A stretch of 64,000 nt of DNA from Microbacterium pullorum (lineage in GTDB: Bacteria; Actinomycetota; Actinomycetes; Actinomycetales; Microbacteriaceae). The stretch lies in assembly GCF_014836535.1 (NCBI RefSeq), contig NZ_JACSQP010000005.1:1-64000 (forward strand), written 5' to 3'. Under the pieces are notes generated by a model. That model worked only from the letters and a program-made list of their open reading frames with translations. It was not told the origin of the DNA and did no database searches. Shown piece after piece: positions 27,879 to 37,727 of the stretch; within the stretch, counting starts at the first letter, position 1; each line of letters opens with the position of its first letter. Position numbers and translations under genes: made by a program.

Positions 27879-29855
27879 ATGTCCCTTCTCTCCTCGGTCT
27901 CCGGACCGCGTGACCTCGACCGGATGACGGTCGAAGAACTCGAGACGCTCGCGGGGGAGATCCGCGAGTTCCTCGTCGAGAACGTCTCCCAGACCGGCGG
28001 ACACCTGGGTCCCAACCTCGGTGTGGTCGAACTCACGATCGCCATCCACCGGGTGTTCCGCTCGCCAGACGACCCGATCATCTTCGACACCGGACACCAG
28101 TCGTACGTGCACAAGCTGCTCACGGGTCGGCAGGACTTCTCGCAGCTGCGCTCACGGGGCGGTCTGGCCGGTTACCCGCAGCGCAGCGAGAGTCCGCACG
28201 ACGTCGTGGAGTCCTCACACGCCTCCAGCTCGCTCAGCTGGGCCGACGGCATCTCCCGCGCCCTCACCCGCACCGGTCGCACCGATCGTCATGTGGTCGC
28301 CGTCGTCGGAGACGGCGCGCTGACCGGCGGCATGACGTGGGAAGCACTCAACAACATCAGCGACGACAACGACCGCAACCTCGTCATCGTCGTCAACGAC
28401 AACGGCCGCTCCTACGCCCCCACGATCGGCGGCATGGCGCGCTACCTCAACCGCGTGCGCACCGCCGACAGCTATCGCACCCTCCACAAGGGCTCGGCCA
28501 CGCTGTCGCGGAGCCTCGGCCCGGCGGCGCGTGCCTTCTACCGGGGCATCCGTGGCGGCACGCACGGGTTCCTCTCGCGGTTCGTCAACAACGTCGCGCT
28601 GTACTCGAACCTCGACATCAAATACCTCGGCCCCGTCGACGGCCACGACATGGCCGCGATGCTGGAGACCCTCGAGCTGGCGAAGTCCTACGGCGCGCCC
28701 GTGATCGTGCACGCGATCACCGAGAAGGGCCGCGGCTACGCTCCGGCCCTCAGCGACGAGGCCGACCAGTTCCACGCCGTCGGGCGCATCGACCCCCTCA
28801 CGGGTGTCGCCGTGGGCGGGGCCGGCGCCACCGCCTGGACCGACGTCTTCTCCGAGGAGCTCGTCGCCGCGGGGGAGCAGCGCGACGACATCATCGCGAT
28901 GACCGCCGCGATGCTGCGGCCCACCGGCCTGCTGCCCTTCGCGCAGCGCTTCCCCGACCGCGTCTACGACGTCGGCATCGCCGAGCAGCACGCCGTGGCA
29001 TCCGCCGCCGGTCTCGCCTACGGCGGACTTCACCCCGTGGTCGCCCTGTACGCCACCTTCATGAACCGCGCGTTCGACCAGGTGCTCATGGACGTTGCAC
29101 TCCACAAGGCCGGCGTCACCTTCGTGCTCGACCGCGCCGGCGTCACCGGCCCCGACGGGCCGAGCCACCACGGCGTGTGGGACCTCGCGATGCTGCAGCT
29201 CGTGCCGCACATCCGCATCGCCGTGCCGCGTGACGCGGAGCGCCTGCGGGAGGAGTTCCGCGAGGCGCTCACGGTCGATGACGCCCCGACCGTCGTGCGC
29301 TTCCCCAAGGGTGCCGTCGGCGCGGACCTGCCCGCGATCGAACGGCTCGCCGACGGTGTCGATGTGCTCGCCCGCAGCGAGGCGCAAGACGTGCTGCTGG
29401 TCGGCATCGGCCCCATGGCCCACCTCGCGATGGAGGTCGCCGAGCGGCTGCGCGCGCAGGGCATCGGCGCGACCGTCGTCGACCCGCGCTGGGCGATCCC
29501 GGTGCAGCCGTCGATCGTCGAGCTCGCCGCCGCGCACCGCCTGGTGATCACCCTCGAAGACGGCATCCGCGTCGGCGGCATCGGCACGCGCGTGCGTCAG
29601 GTGCTGCGCGAGGCCGGGGTCGACACGGCGGTGGACGAACTGGGCCTGCCCGACGAATTCATCGACCATGCCTCGCGCGACCAGATCCTCGCCGATGCGG
29701 GGCTCACCGCGTCGAAGATCGCCAACGACGTCGTCGCGCAGGTGCTCGGCACCCGCATCCCCGTCGCGCGTCCCGCGACGGACACCGGCGCGCTGTGGGT
29801 CACGCAGATGACGAGCCCCGAGGGGGCTTCCCAGACCGGCGACGGCCAGAGCTGA
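27879..29855 (+). CDS. dxs: 1-deoxy-D-xylulose-5-phosphate synthase
   Basis: Thiamine-diphosphate enzyme joining pyruvate and glyceraldehyde 3-phosphate, the first step of the MEP isoprenoid pathway. The 658-aa protein has the substrate/TPP segments GGHLGPNLGVVELTIA, VVGDGALTGGMTWEALNN and VVNDNGRSYAPTIGG. The activating Glu lies in VGIAEQHAVASAAG and a transketolase C-terminal domain closes the chain. ATG 27879 follows AAAGGAGA; the 8 codons upstream are not conserved-looking. It appears to be a single-gene unit between the acn terminator and pepN. Confidence 0.96.
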   Translation: MSLLSSVSGPRDLDRMTVEELETLAGEIREFLVENVSQTGGHLGPNLGVVELTIAIHRVFRSPDDPIIFDTGHQSYVHKLLTGRQDFSQLRSRGGLAGYPQRSESPHDVVESSHASSSLSWADGISRALTRTGRTDRHVVAVVGDGALTGGMTWEALNNISDDNDRNLVIVVNDNGRSYAPTIGGMARYLNRVRTADSYRTLHKGSATLSRSLGPAARAFYRGIRGGTHGFLSRFVNNVALYSNLDIKYLGPVDGHDMAAMLETLELAKSYGAPVIVHAITEKGRGYAPALSDEADQFHAVGRIDPLTGVAVGGAGATAWTDVFSEELVAAGEQRDDIIAMTAAMLRPTGLLPFAQRFPDRVYDVGIAEQHAVASAAGLAYGGLHPVVALYATFMNRAFDQVLMDVALHKAGVTFVLDRAGVTGPDGPSHHGVWDLAMLQLVPHIRIAVPRDAERLREEFREALTVDDAPTVVRFPKGAVGADLPAIERLADGVDVLARSEAQDVLLVGIGPMAHLAMEVAERLRAQGIGATVVDPRWAIPVQPSIVELAAAHRLVITLEDGIRVGGIGTRVRQVLREAGVDTAVDELGLPDEFIDHASRDQILADAGLTASKIANDVVAQVLGTRIPVARPATDTGALWVTQMTSPEGASQTGDGQS

Positions 29856-29910
29856 CCACGCGCGGAGCGCGACGCCTCGGTGGGCGCTGCGCGCATGACA
29901 GCATGGAGGG

Positions 29911-32421
29911 ATGAGCAGCGCCAACCTCGGGCGGGAAGAGACCGCCGCCCGGTCCGCAGACATCACCCTTCACTCCGTCCACGTCGAACTCGATGTGACG
30001 GGAGCACCGGATGCCACCGTCACCGGCTTCGCCACGACGAGCACCCTCCGCTTCGACGCCGCCGACCGCGCCACCCAGACGTGGATCGACTTCATCGGCG
30101 AGGCCGTCGAGCATGTGGAGGTCAACGGCGTTGCACAACCGGTCGACTGGGACGGCGCACGCATCGGCATCCGCAACCTGCGTCCGCACAACACCGTGCG
30201 CGTCGTCGCCCGTGGCGCGTACAGCCGGTCGGGTGAGGGGATGCACCGGTTCGTCGATCCGGTGGACGGCGCGACCTACCTCTACACGCAGTATGAACCG
30301 GCCGACGCGCGCCGCGTGATGGCGTGCTTCGAACAGCCCGACATGAAGGCGCGGTACGAGTTCACGGTCACTGCGCCGCTGGGGTGGCAGGTGCTGTCGA
30401 ACCAGCCGGCGATCACGACGGTCGCCGCCGCGGACGCGCAGCGCGTGGACTTCGCCGCGACGCCCCCGCTGTCGAGCTACATCACCGCGGTGGCCGCCGG
30501 CCCCTACCACCGCGTCGACGCCACCTGGCAGCGCGGCGAGCAGACCGTGGCGCTCGGCGTGCTGTGCCGCGCGTCGCTGGCGTCGCACCTCGACGCCGAG
30601 GAGATCCTCGAGGTCACCCGGCAGGGGCTCGACTTCTTCACCGACGCGTTCGCGTATCCCTACCCGTGGGGCAAGTACGACCAGCTGTTCGTTCCCGAGT
30701 ACAACCTCGGCGCGATGGAGAACCCCGGGCTGGTGACCTTCACCGAAGGGTACGTCTTCCGCGGGGCCGCCACCGTCGCCCAGCGCGAAGGCCGAGCCAA
30801 CACGATCCTGCACGAGATGGCGCACATGTGGTTCGGCGACCTCGTGACGATGCGCTGGTGGGACGACCTGTGGCTGAAGGAGTCGTTCGCCGACTACATG
30901 GGCGCGCATGCGACCGCCGCGGTCACCCGGTTCACCGACGCCTGGGTCACCTTCGCCGCACGGCGGAAGTCGTGGGCATACCAGCAGGATCAGCTGCCCA
31001 CGACCCACCCGATCGTCGCCGACATCCCCGACCTCGAGGCCGCGAAGCTCAACTTCGACGGCATCACCTACGCCAAGGGCGCGGCGGTGCTCAAGCAGCT
31101 GGTCGCATTCGTCGGCGAGGAGGCGTTCTTCGAGGGCGCCAGGCGCTACTTCACCGCCCACGCGTACGGCAACACCACGCTGGCCGACCTGCTGACGCAG
31201 CTCGAGGCGGCGTCCGGCCGCGACCTGCGCGCCTGGTCGCGCGCGTGGCTGGAGACCACCGGCGTCAGCACCGTCTCGATCGAGCGCGGCGACGCTGGCG
31301 GCGACGGCGCCGTGACCATCGTGCAGACCCCTCCCCGCCCGCACCGGCTCGGCGTCGCGGCGTACCTCCTCGAAGACGGGCGCCTCGTGCGCGAGGGCGG
31401 CGTCGAGCTCGACATCGTCGACGAGCGCACCGTCGTGCCGATGCCGGCGGCGGCGACCGCGGATCTCGTCCTCGCCAACGACGGGGACCTCACCTACGCC
31501 AAGGTGCGGCTCGACGCGGCATCGCTCGACGCCGTGCAGGCGGCGCTGTCGACCATCGACGATGCGCTCACCCGCGGCATCGTGTGGTCGGCGCTGTGGA
31601 ACGCGACCCGCGACGGCGAGCTGCCCGTGGCACGCTACCTCGACATCGTGCGCCGTCACGCGCCCGCAGAGACGAACATCGCGCTGCTGACGGATGTGCT
31701 CGCCAACGCCGCGTTCGCGATCGGCCATTACGTGCCCGAAGCCGACCGCGCCGCGCAGCACGCCGCCTGGCTCGAGGCGACCTGGCAGGCGATGACCGAT
31801 GCCGCCCCCGGCAGCGGCGCCCAGCTGGCGTGGGCGCGCGCGGTGGGGTCGGCCGCGGCCGACGACGGAGCCCGCGCCGCCGAGCTGCGTGCTCTGCTCA
31901 CCGGCACGCAGCAGCCGCCCGCAGGCCTGGCCCTCGACCCGGAGCTGCGCTGGACGTGGTGGACGGCGCTGGCGACGACCGGCGACGCCGACACGACGGA
32001 TGCCGATGCGGAGCTCGCCCGCGACGCCACCGCCACGGGGCGCACCGCCTACATCGAGATGTGCGCATCCCGGCCGCTCGCCCGCGTACGCGCGGACGCG
32101 TGGCACTCCGCGTGGGAGGACACGACGCTCACCAACGATCACCTGAGCGCGACGATCGCGGGCGTGCGCGCCGGCGACCGCCGCGACCTCGTCGCCGGGT
32201 TCGACGCGGACTACTTCGCGCGCCTGCGCCCCACCTGGACCGAGCGCAGCATCGAGATCGCCCGACGCCTCGTCCGCGGGCTCTTCCCGGCATCGGACTC
32301 GCTCGCACCGGTGGATGCCTGGCTCGCCGACAACGCCGACGCGCCTGCGGCGCTGCGCCGCATCGTCGTGGAGCAGCGCGACCACCTCGCCCGCGACCTG
32401 CGGGTGCGCGCAGCGCAGTAG
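29911..32421 (+). CDS. pepN: aminopeptidase N (M1 family)
   Basis: Zinc aminopeptidase that trims N-terminal residues from peptides in the cytoplasm. The 836-aa length fits actinobacterial PepN. The exopeptidase motif GAMENPG lies near 268, and the zinc site HEMAHMWFGD begins near 301 with its third ligand in KESFADY. A TITANIUM-like beta domain and an all-helical ERAP1-type C-terminal domain follow. ATG 29911 is preceded by GGAGGG. It shares a bidirectional terminator with the convergent fadJ. Confidence 0.95.
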   Translation: MSSANLGREETAARSADITLHSVHVELDVTGAPDATVTGFATTSTLRFDAADRATQTWIDFIGEAVEHVEVNGVAQPVDWDGARIGIRNLRPHNTVRVVARGAYSRSGEGMHRFVDPVDGATYLYTQYEPADARRVMACFEQPDMKARYEFTVTAPLGWQVLSNQPAITTVAAADAQRVDFAATPPLSSYITAVAAGPYHRVDATWQRGEQTVALGVLCRASLASHLDAEEILEVTRQGLDFFTDAFAYPYPWGKYDQLFVPEYNLGAMENPGLVTFTEGYVFRGAATVAQREGRANTILHEMAHMWFGDLVTMRWWDDLWLKESFADYMGAHATAAVTRFTDAWVTFAARRKSWAYQQDQLPTTHPIVADIPDLEAAKLNFDGITYAKGAAVLKQLVAFVGEEAFFEGARRYFTAHAYGNTTLADLLTQLEAASGRDLRAWSRAWLETTGVSTVSIERGDAGGDGAVTIVQTPPRPHRLGVAAYLLEDGRLVREGGVELDIVDERTVVPMPAAATADLVLANDGDLTYAKVRLDAASLDAVQAALSTIDDALTRGIVWSALWNATRDGELPVARYLDIVRRHAPAETNIALLTDVLANAAFAIGHYVPEADRAAQHAAWLEATWQAMTDAAPGSGAQLAWARAVGSAAADDGARAAELRALLTGTQQPPAGLALDPELRWTWWTALATTGDADTTDADAELARDATATGRTAYIEMCASRPLARVRADAWHSAWEDTTLTNDHLSATIAGVRAGDRRDLVAGFDADYFARLRPTWTERSIEIARRLVRGLFPASDSLAPVDAWLADNADAPAALRRIVVEQRDHLARDLRVRAAQ

Positions 32422-32434
32422 CGCCCCAGCGCGC

Positions 32435-32476
32435 GCGAAAGGCGGCCCCGAGCCGAAGCCCGGGGCCGCCTTTCGC
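32435..32476. terminator. bidirectional terminator between pepN and fadJ
   Basis: GCGAAAGGCGGCCCCG (32435-32450) pairs over 16 bp with CGGGGCCGCCTTTCGC (32461-32476) around a 10-nt loop. It sits between the stop codons of two converging genes, and each outer edge has only a short T or A bias. Confidence 0.75.
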
Positions 32477-32483
32477 ATTCGCC

Positions 32484-34637
32484 TCAGACCGCGGCGATCC
32501 CGCGGATCGGGGGGTGGTGGAACGTGTCGCCGAACACACGCTCCGACGCACCCTCGCGGTCGAGGTAGGGCGAGGCCCCACCGTCGATGAACGGCCAGCC
32601 GGCGCCGAGGATCAGGCACAGGTCGATGTCCTCGACCTCGGGCACGACGCCCTCGTCCAGCATGATGCGGATCTCCTGCGCCAGGCCGTCCTGCACGCGG
32701 CGCAGGATCTCGTCCGCCGACGCCGGCGACGAGCCGACCGAGCCCTTGAGCACCTTCTCGGCCTGCTTGGTCCAGCCCGTGACCCGACCGCTCTTGTCCT
32801 TCTCCACGACGGCATCCAGCTGTGCGAGCGCGTGGAAGTTCTCGTTCGCGTAGAACCGGTCGGGGAAGGCGGCGGCCATCGTGTCCTGCACATGCGCCGC
32901 GACCTTCCAGCCCACCAGGTCGATGAGCTGGAACGGCGTCATCGGCAGGCCGATGGGCGCGAAGGCCTTTTCGACGCTCAGCAGCGGCGTGCCCTCGTAG
33001 ACGGCGCGCGCGGCCTCGCCCATGACCTTCGCCAGCAGGCGGTTCACCACGAAGCCCGGGGCATCGGCGGTGAGCACGGCGTTCTTGCCGAGGCCCTTGG
33101 CCACGACGAACGCCGTCGACAGTGCGGCATCCGACGTCGTCGGCGTCTTCACGATCTCGATGAGCGGCATGACCGCCACCGGGTTGAAGAAGTGGAAGCC
33201 GACCAGCCGCTCGGGGTGGGCGAGCGTCGCACCGATCTCCTCGACCGACAGCGACGAGGTGTTCGTCGCCAGGATCGCGTCGTCGGCGATGACCTCCTCG
33301 ATGTCGCCGAAGACCTGCTGCTTCACGCCGACCTCTTCGAACACCGCCTCGATCACGAAGTCGCAGTCGGCGAAGTCGCTCTTGTCGGTCGTTCCGCGCA
33401 CCAGCGCCCGCAGCCGGTTGGCGGCATCGGCATCGAGCCGACCCTTGGCCTCGAGCTTGCCGATCTCGTCACGGATGTAGGCCAGGCCCTTGTCCACGCG
33501 CGCCTGGTCGAGGTCGGTGATGAGCACCGGCACCTGCAGCCTGCGCACGAACAGCAGCGCGAACTGGCTGGCCATGAGGCCCGCGCCGATGACGCCGACC
33601 TTCGTGACCTTCTTGGCCAGCTGCTTGTCGGGGGCACCGACCGGACGCTTGGCGCGCTTCTGCACGAGACCGAAGGCGTACATGGATGCCGCGAACTGGT
33701 CGCCGGTCACCAGCTCGGCCAGCGCGTCGTCCTCGCGGGCGAACCCCTCGGCCTTCGTGCCGCTCTTGGCCTTGTCGAGCAGGTCGAGTGCGACATAGGG
33801 CGAACGCGGCACGGTGCCGATCTTGGACTCGAGCATGCCGCGGGCCATCTTGATCGCGATGGGCCACTTCGTGAGCCGCTCCATCTTGCCCGGCTCGTTC
33901 TTGCGGTGCACCTTCACGGCGCCCGTCAGCACGCCGTCGGCCCAGCGCAGCGACTCCTCGAGGTAGTTCGACGCCGGGAAGATGGCATCCATGATCCCGA
34001 GCTCGAACGCCTGCTGCGGCTTGAGCATGCGGTTCTGCTTGAGCGGGTTGGAGATGACCACTTCGAGCGCGTTCTCGATGCCGATGAGGTTGGGCAGCAG
34101 ATACGCCCCACCCCAGCCCGGGATGATGCCGAGGAACACCTCGGGCAGCGCCACCGCGGCGGCCGACGCGTCGACCGTGCGGTACGTGGAGTTCAGCGCG
34201 ATCTCCAGCCCACCGCCGAGGGCGAGGCCGTTGACGAACGCGAACGAGGGCACTCCGAGGTCGCCGAGCGAGCCGAGCACCTTGTGCCCGAGCTGGGCGA
34301 CCAGGCGGGCGTCGTCGGTCGAGCCGACGCGCGAGATGTCGGACAGGTCGGCGCCGGCGGCGAGGATGTACTGCTTGCCGGTGATGCCGACCGCCTGGAT
34401 CTCGCCCGCGGCGGCCCGGGCCTTCAGACCCGCGAGGGTGTGCCCGAGCTCGGCGAGGGTCGCCGGGCCCAGCGTGTTGGGCCGGGTGTGGTCGCGCCCG
34501 TTGTCGAGTGTGATCAGGGACAGCACTGCTCCGCTGGCCAGCGCGATGTCGCGCACGGGGGAGTGCGTGATCACCTCGCCCTCGGTGGCGGCGGGGGAGA
34601 GGATCGATGAGAAATCGATGGATTCGTAGTCGGTCAT
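32484..34637 (-). CDS. fadJ: fatty acid oxidation multifunctional enzyme (enoyl-CoA hydratase / 3-hydroxyacyl-CoA dehydrogenase)
   Basis: Catalyses hydration of enoyl-CoA and NAD-linked oxidation of 3-hydroxyacyl-CoA in beta-oxidation. The 717-aa protein has an N-terminal crotonase domain with the oxyanion loop GLALGGGLEIALNS and LPEVFLGIIPGWGG. A Rossmann domain begins near 345 (VGVIGAGLMASQFA), with LVGFHFFNPVAVMPLIEIV carrying the catalytic His. Two C-terminal HAD domains follow. The start lies 6 nt after the thiolase stop, so the two make an operon that supplies a complete second half of the beta-oxidation cycle. The fadJ-versus-fadB naming is by domain order only. Confidence 0.92.
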   Translation of the reverse strand: MTDYESIDFSSILSPAATEGEVITHSPVRDIALASGAVLSLITLDNGRDHTRPNTLGPATLAELGHTLAGLKARAAAGEIQAVGITGKQYILAAGADLSDISRVGSTDDARLVAQLGHKVLGSLGDLGVPSFAFVNGLALGGGLEIALNSTYRTVDASAAAVALPEVFLGIIPGWGGAYLLPNLIGIENALEVVISNPLKQNRMLKPQQAFELGIMDAIFPASNYLEESLRWADGVLTGAVKVHRKNEPGKMERLTKWPIAIKMARGMLESKIGTVPRSPYVALDLLDKAKSGTKAEGFAREDDALAELVTGDQFAASMYAFGLVQKRAKRPVGAPDKQLAKKVTKVGVIGAGLMASQFALLFVRRLQVPVLITDLDQARVDKGLAYIRDEIGKLEAKGRLDADAANRLRALVRGTTDKSDFADCDFVIEAVFEEVGVKQQVFGDIEEVIADDAILATNTSSLSVEEIGATLAHPERLVGFHFFNPVAVMPLIEIVKTPTTSDAALSTAFVVAKGLGKNAVLTADAPGFVVNRLLAKVMGEAARAVYEGTPLLSVEKAFAPIGLPMTPFQLIDLVGWKVAAHVQDTMAAAFPDRFYANENFHALAQLDAVVEKDKSGRVTGWTKQAEKVLKGSVGSSPASADEILRRVQDGLAQEIRIMLDEGVVPEVEDIDLCLILGAGWPFIDGGASPYLDREGASERVFGDTFHHPPIRGIAAV

Positions 34638-34643
34638 GTCGCT

Positions 34644-35849
34644 CTACTTCCGCTTCTTGCCGTCGAAGTGGGGGTTCTCCCAGATGACCGAGCCGCCCTG
34701 GCCGAGGCCGACGCACATGGCCGTGAGTCCGTAGCGCACGTCGGGTCGCTCGGCGAAGTGCGCGGCGAGCTGGATCATGAGGCGCACCCCGGATGCCGCG
34801 AGCGGGTGGCCCACGGCGATCGCGCCGCCCCAGGGGTTCACGCGCGGGTCGTCGTCGGCGATGCCGAAGTGGTCGAGCAGCGAGATCACCTGGATCGCGA
34901 ACGCCTCGTTCAGCTCGAACAGACCGATGTCGGAGATGTCGAGTCCGGCCTTGCGCAGCGCCTTCTCGGTGGAGGGGATGGGGCCGATGCCCATGATCTC
35001 CGGCTGCACGCCGGCGAAGGCGAACGAGACGAGCTTCATCTTCGGGGCGAGCCCGAGCTGCTTCACGGCCCCGCCGCCGGCGAGCAGCGACATGGTCGCG
35101 CCGTCGGTGAGCGGAGACGAGGTACCCGCGGTGACGCGCCCGTGCGGGCGGAACGGCGTCTTCAGGTTCGCGAGGTCTTCCATCGTCGTCTGGGGGCGAC
35201 GGCCCTCGTCGGCGGTGGCGAGGCCCCATGCCCCTTCGGCATCCTTGATCGCGACCGGCACGAGGTCGGGCTGGATCTTGCCGGCGTCGTAGGCGGCCTG
35301 CAGCTTGTGCTGGCTGAGCATGCCGTACCGGTCGGAGCGCTCCTTGGTCAGGTGCGGGAACCGGTCGAAGATGCGCTCCGCGGTGACGCCCATGTTCAGG
35401 GCCCCCGGGTCGACCATCTTCTCGGCGACGAAGCGCGGGTTGGGATCGCTGTCGGCACCGATGGGGTGGTGCCCCATGTGCTCCACGCCACCGGCGAGGG
35501 CGACGTCGTACATGCCGACGCCGATGGAGCCGGCCATCGTGGTCACGCTCGTCATGGCTCCTGCGCACATGCGGTCGATCGCGAAGCCGGGGACCGTCTG
35601 CGGGAGTCCGGCGAGGATGGCCACGGACCGTCCGAGCGTCAGGCCCTGGTCGCCGGTCTGGCTGGTCGCGGCGATGGCGACATCGTCGATGCGGTCCGCC
35701 GGAACGCCCGGGTTGCGCTGCATGAGCCCGATGGTCGCCTTGACGGCGAGGTCATCGGATCGGGTGTTCCAGTACATGCCTTTTTCGCCGGCGCGCCCGA
35801 ACGGGGTTCGCACACCATCGACGAAGAAGACGTCCGAAATCTCGGCCAC
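34644..35849 (-). CDS. fadA: acetyl-CoA C-acyltransferase (thiolase)
   Basis: Cleaves 3-ketoacyl-CoA with CoA in the last step of beta-oxidation. The 401-aa protein has nucleophilic C95 in DRMCAGAMTS, the histidine in GHPLAASGVRL near 353 and the second cysteine in MCVGLGQGG near 378. The GTG at 35849 follows GGAGG with 5-nt spacing; the longer upstream frame is not thiolase-like. A TAGGCT on the minus strand about 35 nt upstream is a candidate -10. It is the first gene of the fadA-fadJ operon. Confidence 0.94.
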   Translation of the reverse strand: MAEISDVFFVDGVRTPFGRAGEKGMYWNTRSDDLAVKATIGLMQRNPGVPADRIDDVAIAATSQTGDQGLTLGRSVAILAGLPQTVPGFAIDRMCAGAMTSVTTMAGSIGVGMYDVALAGGVEHMGHHPIGADSDPNPRFVAEKMVDPGALNMGVTAERIFDRFPHLTKERSDRYGMLSQHKLQAAYDAGKIQPDLVPVAIKDAEGAWGLATADEGRRPQTTMEDLANLKTPFRPHGRVTAGTSSPLTDGATMSLLAGGGAVKQLGLAPKMKLVSFAFAGVQPEIMGIGPIPSTEKALRKAGLDISDIGLFELNEAFAIQVISLLDHFGIADDDPRVNPWGGAIAVGHPLAASGVRLMIQLAAHFAERPDVRYGLTAMCVGLGQGGSVIWENPHFDGKKRK

Positions 35850-35922
35850 TCTGCCTCCAATAGTTGGGATCCGAGTCAGCCTAGAAATCGGTCTCTGCGC
35901 GGGAGAATCGGTTGGGGCGATC

Positions 35923-37119
35923 CTACGAAGCCGCCTCCGGCTCCTCGGACCCGCCTTGCACGGAACGCACAAACGCGTCGGTGATCACCTGTGCGGTTCG
36001 TTCAACCTGCCACGGGCGCGCGCCGAGCGCCGCGAGCGCCGCCGACACCGATGCCACGTCGAGCGGCTCGGGCGGCGCCCAGGCGACGCGGCGCAGCGTG
36101 TCGGGGGTGAGCAGGTTCTCGGTGGGCATGCCGAGCTCTTCGGCCACCCGCTCCACCTCGGGCCGCGCGGCCTTCAGCCGGGCGTCGGCGGCGGGATTGC
36201 GCTCGGCCCACGCCCGGGGCGGGGGCATGCTGTCGCCGGGCACCCGCTCGGGCGGCAACGACGTGTCGGCACGGCCCGCTTCGATCGCCGCCCACCACCG
36301 GTCGAGCTGGGAGCGGCTCGCGCGGCCCGTGAAGTCCTTGACCTTCGACAGCTCCTGCTTCGTCGCGGGATCGGCCAGCACCGCCGCCACCAGCGCGCGG
36401 TCGGGAACGAGGCGGCCGGGGGAGACGTCCTGCTCGCGGGCGTATTCCTCGCGGGCCGTCCACAGCGCCCGCGCCACCGCGAGTCCGCGGCGACCGCGCA
36501 CGGTGTGCAGGCCGCTCAACCGCCGCCACGGGTCTTCGCGCGGCGGCTTGGGAGCACGCTCGAGCACCGCCTGGAACTCCTCGGCGGCCAGTTGCACCTT
36601 GCCCTGCTCCTCGAGTTCGGCAGCGAGCACGTCGCGCACATCCACGAGCAGCAGCACGTCCAGTGCGGCGTACTCCAGCCACGCCTGCGGCAGCGGCCGT
36701 GTCGACCAGTCCGCGGCGGAGTGCGCCTTGTCCAGGGTGATGCCCAGGGTTTCTTCGACGATGGCGCCGAGCCCCACCCGTTCATGACCGAGCAGGCGGG
36801 AGGCGAGTTCCGTGTCGAAGATCGACGGCGGCTCGAGCCCGATCTCACGCAGCGACGGAAGATCCTGGCTCGCGGCGTGCAGCACCCACTCGACGTCGCC
36901 GATCGCTGCCTGCAGCGGCGTCATGTCGCCGATGGCGGGCGGGTCGAACAGGAACACCCCGGCATCCCGCCGGAACACCTGCACGAGGTAGGCGCGCTGG
37001 GAGTAGCGGAAGCCGCTGGCACGCTCCACATCGACGGCCACGGGGCCATCGCCGGCAGCCAGCGCAGCACACGCGGTGGCGAGGCCTGCGGCATCCTCGA
37101 TGACGACGTACTCAGCCAC
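35923..37119 (-). CDS. rnd: ribonuclease D-like 3'-5' exonuclease with HRDC domain
   Basis: Predicted DEDD-family exoribonuclease for trimming structured RNA 3' ends. The 398-aa protein has the Exo motifs GPVAVDVERASGF (Asp/Glu), WVLHAASQDLPSLR and WLEYAALDVLLLVDV with the last Asp. A first HRDC domain (ALWTAREEYAREQDVSPGRL) and a second weaker helical segment follow. GTG 37119 (VAEYVVIEDA) overlaps the end of DUF3000 by 8 nt, so the two are coupled. DUF3000-rnd next to thiolase is a common actinobacterial arrangement. Confidence 0.9.
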   Translation of the reverse strand: MAEYVVIEDAAGLATACAALAAGDGPVAVDVERASGFRYSQRAYLVQVFRRDAGVFLFDPPAIGDMTPLQAAIGDVEWVLHAASQDLPSLREIGLEPPSIFDTELASRLLGHERVGLGAIVEETLGITLDKAHSAADWSTRPLPQAWLEYAALDVLLLVDVRDVLAAELEEQGKVQLAAEEFQAVLERAPKPPREDPWRRLSGLHTVRGRRGLAVARALWTAREEYAREQDVSPGRLVPDRALVAAVLADPATKQELSKVKDFTGRASRSQLDRWWAAIEAGRADTSLPPERVPGDSMPPPRAWAERNPAADARLKAARPEVERVAEELGMPTENLLTPDTLRRVAWAPPEPLDVASVSAALAALGARPWQVERTAQVITDAFVRSVQGGSEEPEAAS

Positions 37120-37702
37120 GAGCGCCTCGGCGCGGTCCGAACACAGCAATCTCCTCCGACCCGGGCGGCAATCCCGCCAGCATGCACACCAGTTCGCCCC
37201 ACGCCTGAACGTGCAGGGCGATGTCGCTGGTCGGCGACCACGATGCCCGAAGCTCGATCTGGGCACCGTCACCCTGATCGGCGAGTGTGCCGAAACCCTT
37301 CGACAGCGTCTTCGTGGCGGTCCCGGATGCCGCGTGGTACTTCGCCCCGCGGGATTCGAGTGCCTCGACCAGCCATGACCAGGCTACGTCAGCCAGCAGG
37401 GGGTCGGTGCCGATCTCGGTCTCCAGCGGCGCCTGCGCGAAGCACACGATCCGCCACGGGCCGCCCCACGAGTCCACGCCCGCATCGTCATGCAGCAGGA
37501 TGAACCGGCCGGTGCCGTAGGGGGAGTCGACGCCGTGCTCCTCCGGACGCACGTCACCGGCGAGGGCGATGGCGTCGGGCGCGAGGCCTGCGGGCGCGGG
37601 GATCTCTCGCACCACGAAGTCGGAACGGAAGGCGAGGGAGCGCACCCGTTCCGCCGATTCGGCGAACGCGGGCCGCGCCGCAGGGGGCCGCGGATCATCC
37701 AC
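37112..37702 (-). CDS. DUF3000 domain protein
   Basis: A 196-aa actinobacterial DUF3000 protein: FRSDFVVREIPAPAGLAPDA, GTGRFILLHDDAGVDSWGGPWR, and a C-terminal IELRASWSPTSDIALHVQAW with GELVCMLAGLPPG. The function is unknown. The GTG start at 37702 is 6 nt downstream (minus strand) of TAGTCT (37714-37709), a likely leaderless arrangement. That hexamer interlocks with the -10 of the divergent hydrolase gene. Its stop overlaps rnd. Confidence 0.9.
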   Translation of the reverse strand: MDDPRPPAARPAFAESAERVRSLAFRSDFVVREIPAPAGLAPDAIALAGDVRPEEHGVDSPYGTGRFILLHDDAGVDSWGGPWRIVCFAQAPLETEIGTDPLLADVAWSWLVEALESRGAKYHAASGTATKTLSKGFGTLADQGDGAQIELRASWSPTSDIALHVQAWGELVCMLAGLPPGSEEIAVFGPRRGARG

Positions 37703-37708
37703 GTCGAC

Positions 37709-37718
37709 AGACTAGAGT
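37709..37718. promoter_or_regulatory. interlocked divergent -10 elements
   Basis: AGACTAGAGT contains TAGTCT on the minus strand (37714-37709, 6 nt before the DUF3000 GTG) and TAGAGT on the plus strand (37713-37718, 9 nt before the hydrolase ATG). They share the central TA. If both are real -10 hexamers, polymerase can occupy only one direction at a time. Confidence 0.5.
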
Positions 37719-37727
37719 GAGCCCACC

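Noticed and set aside
30324..34610. A 1428-codon plus-strand frame across pepN and the fad genes
   Set aside because: It runs out of frame through pepN and antisense through fadJ; composition is Arg/Ala-rich with no domain.
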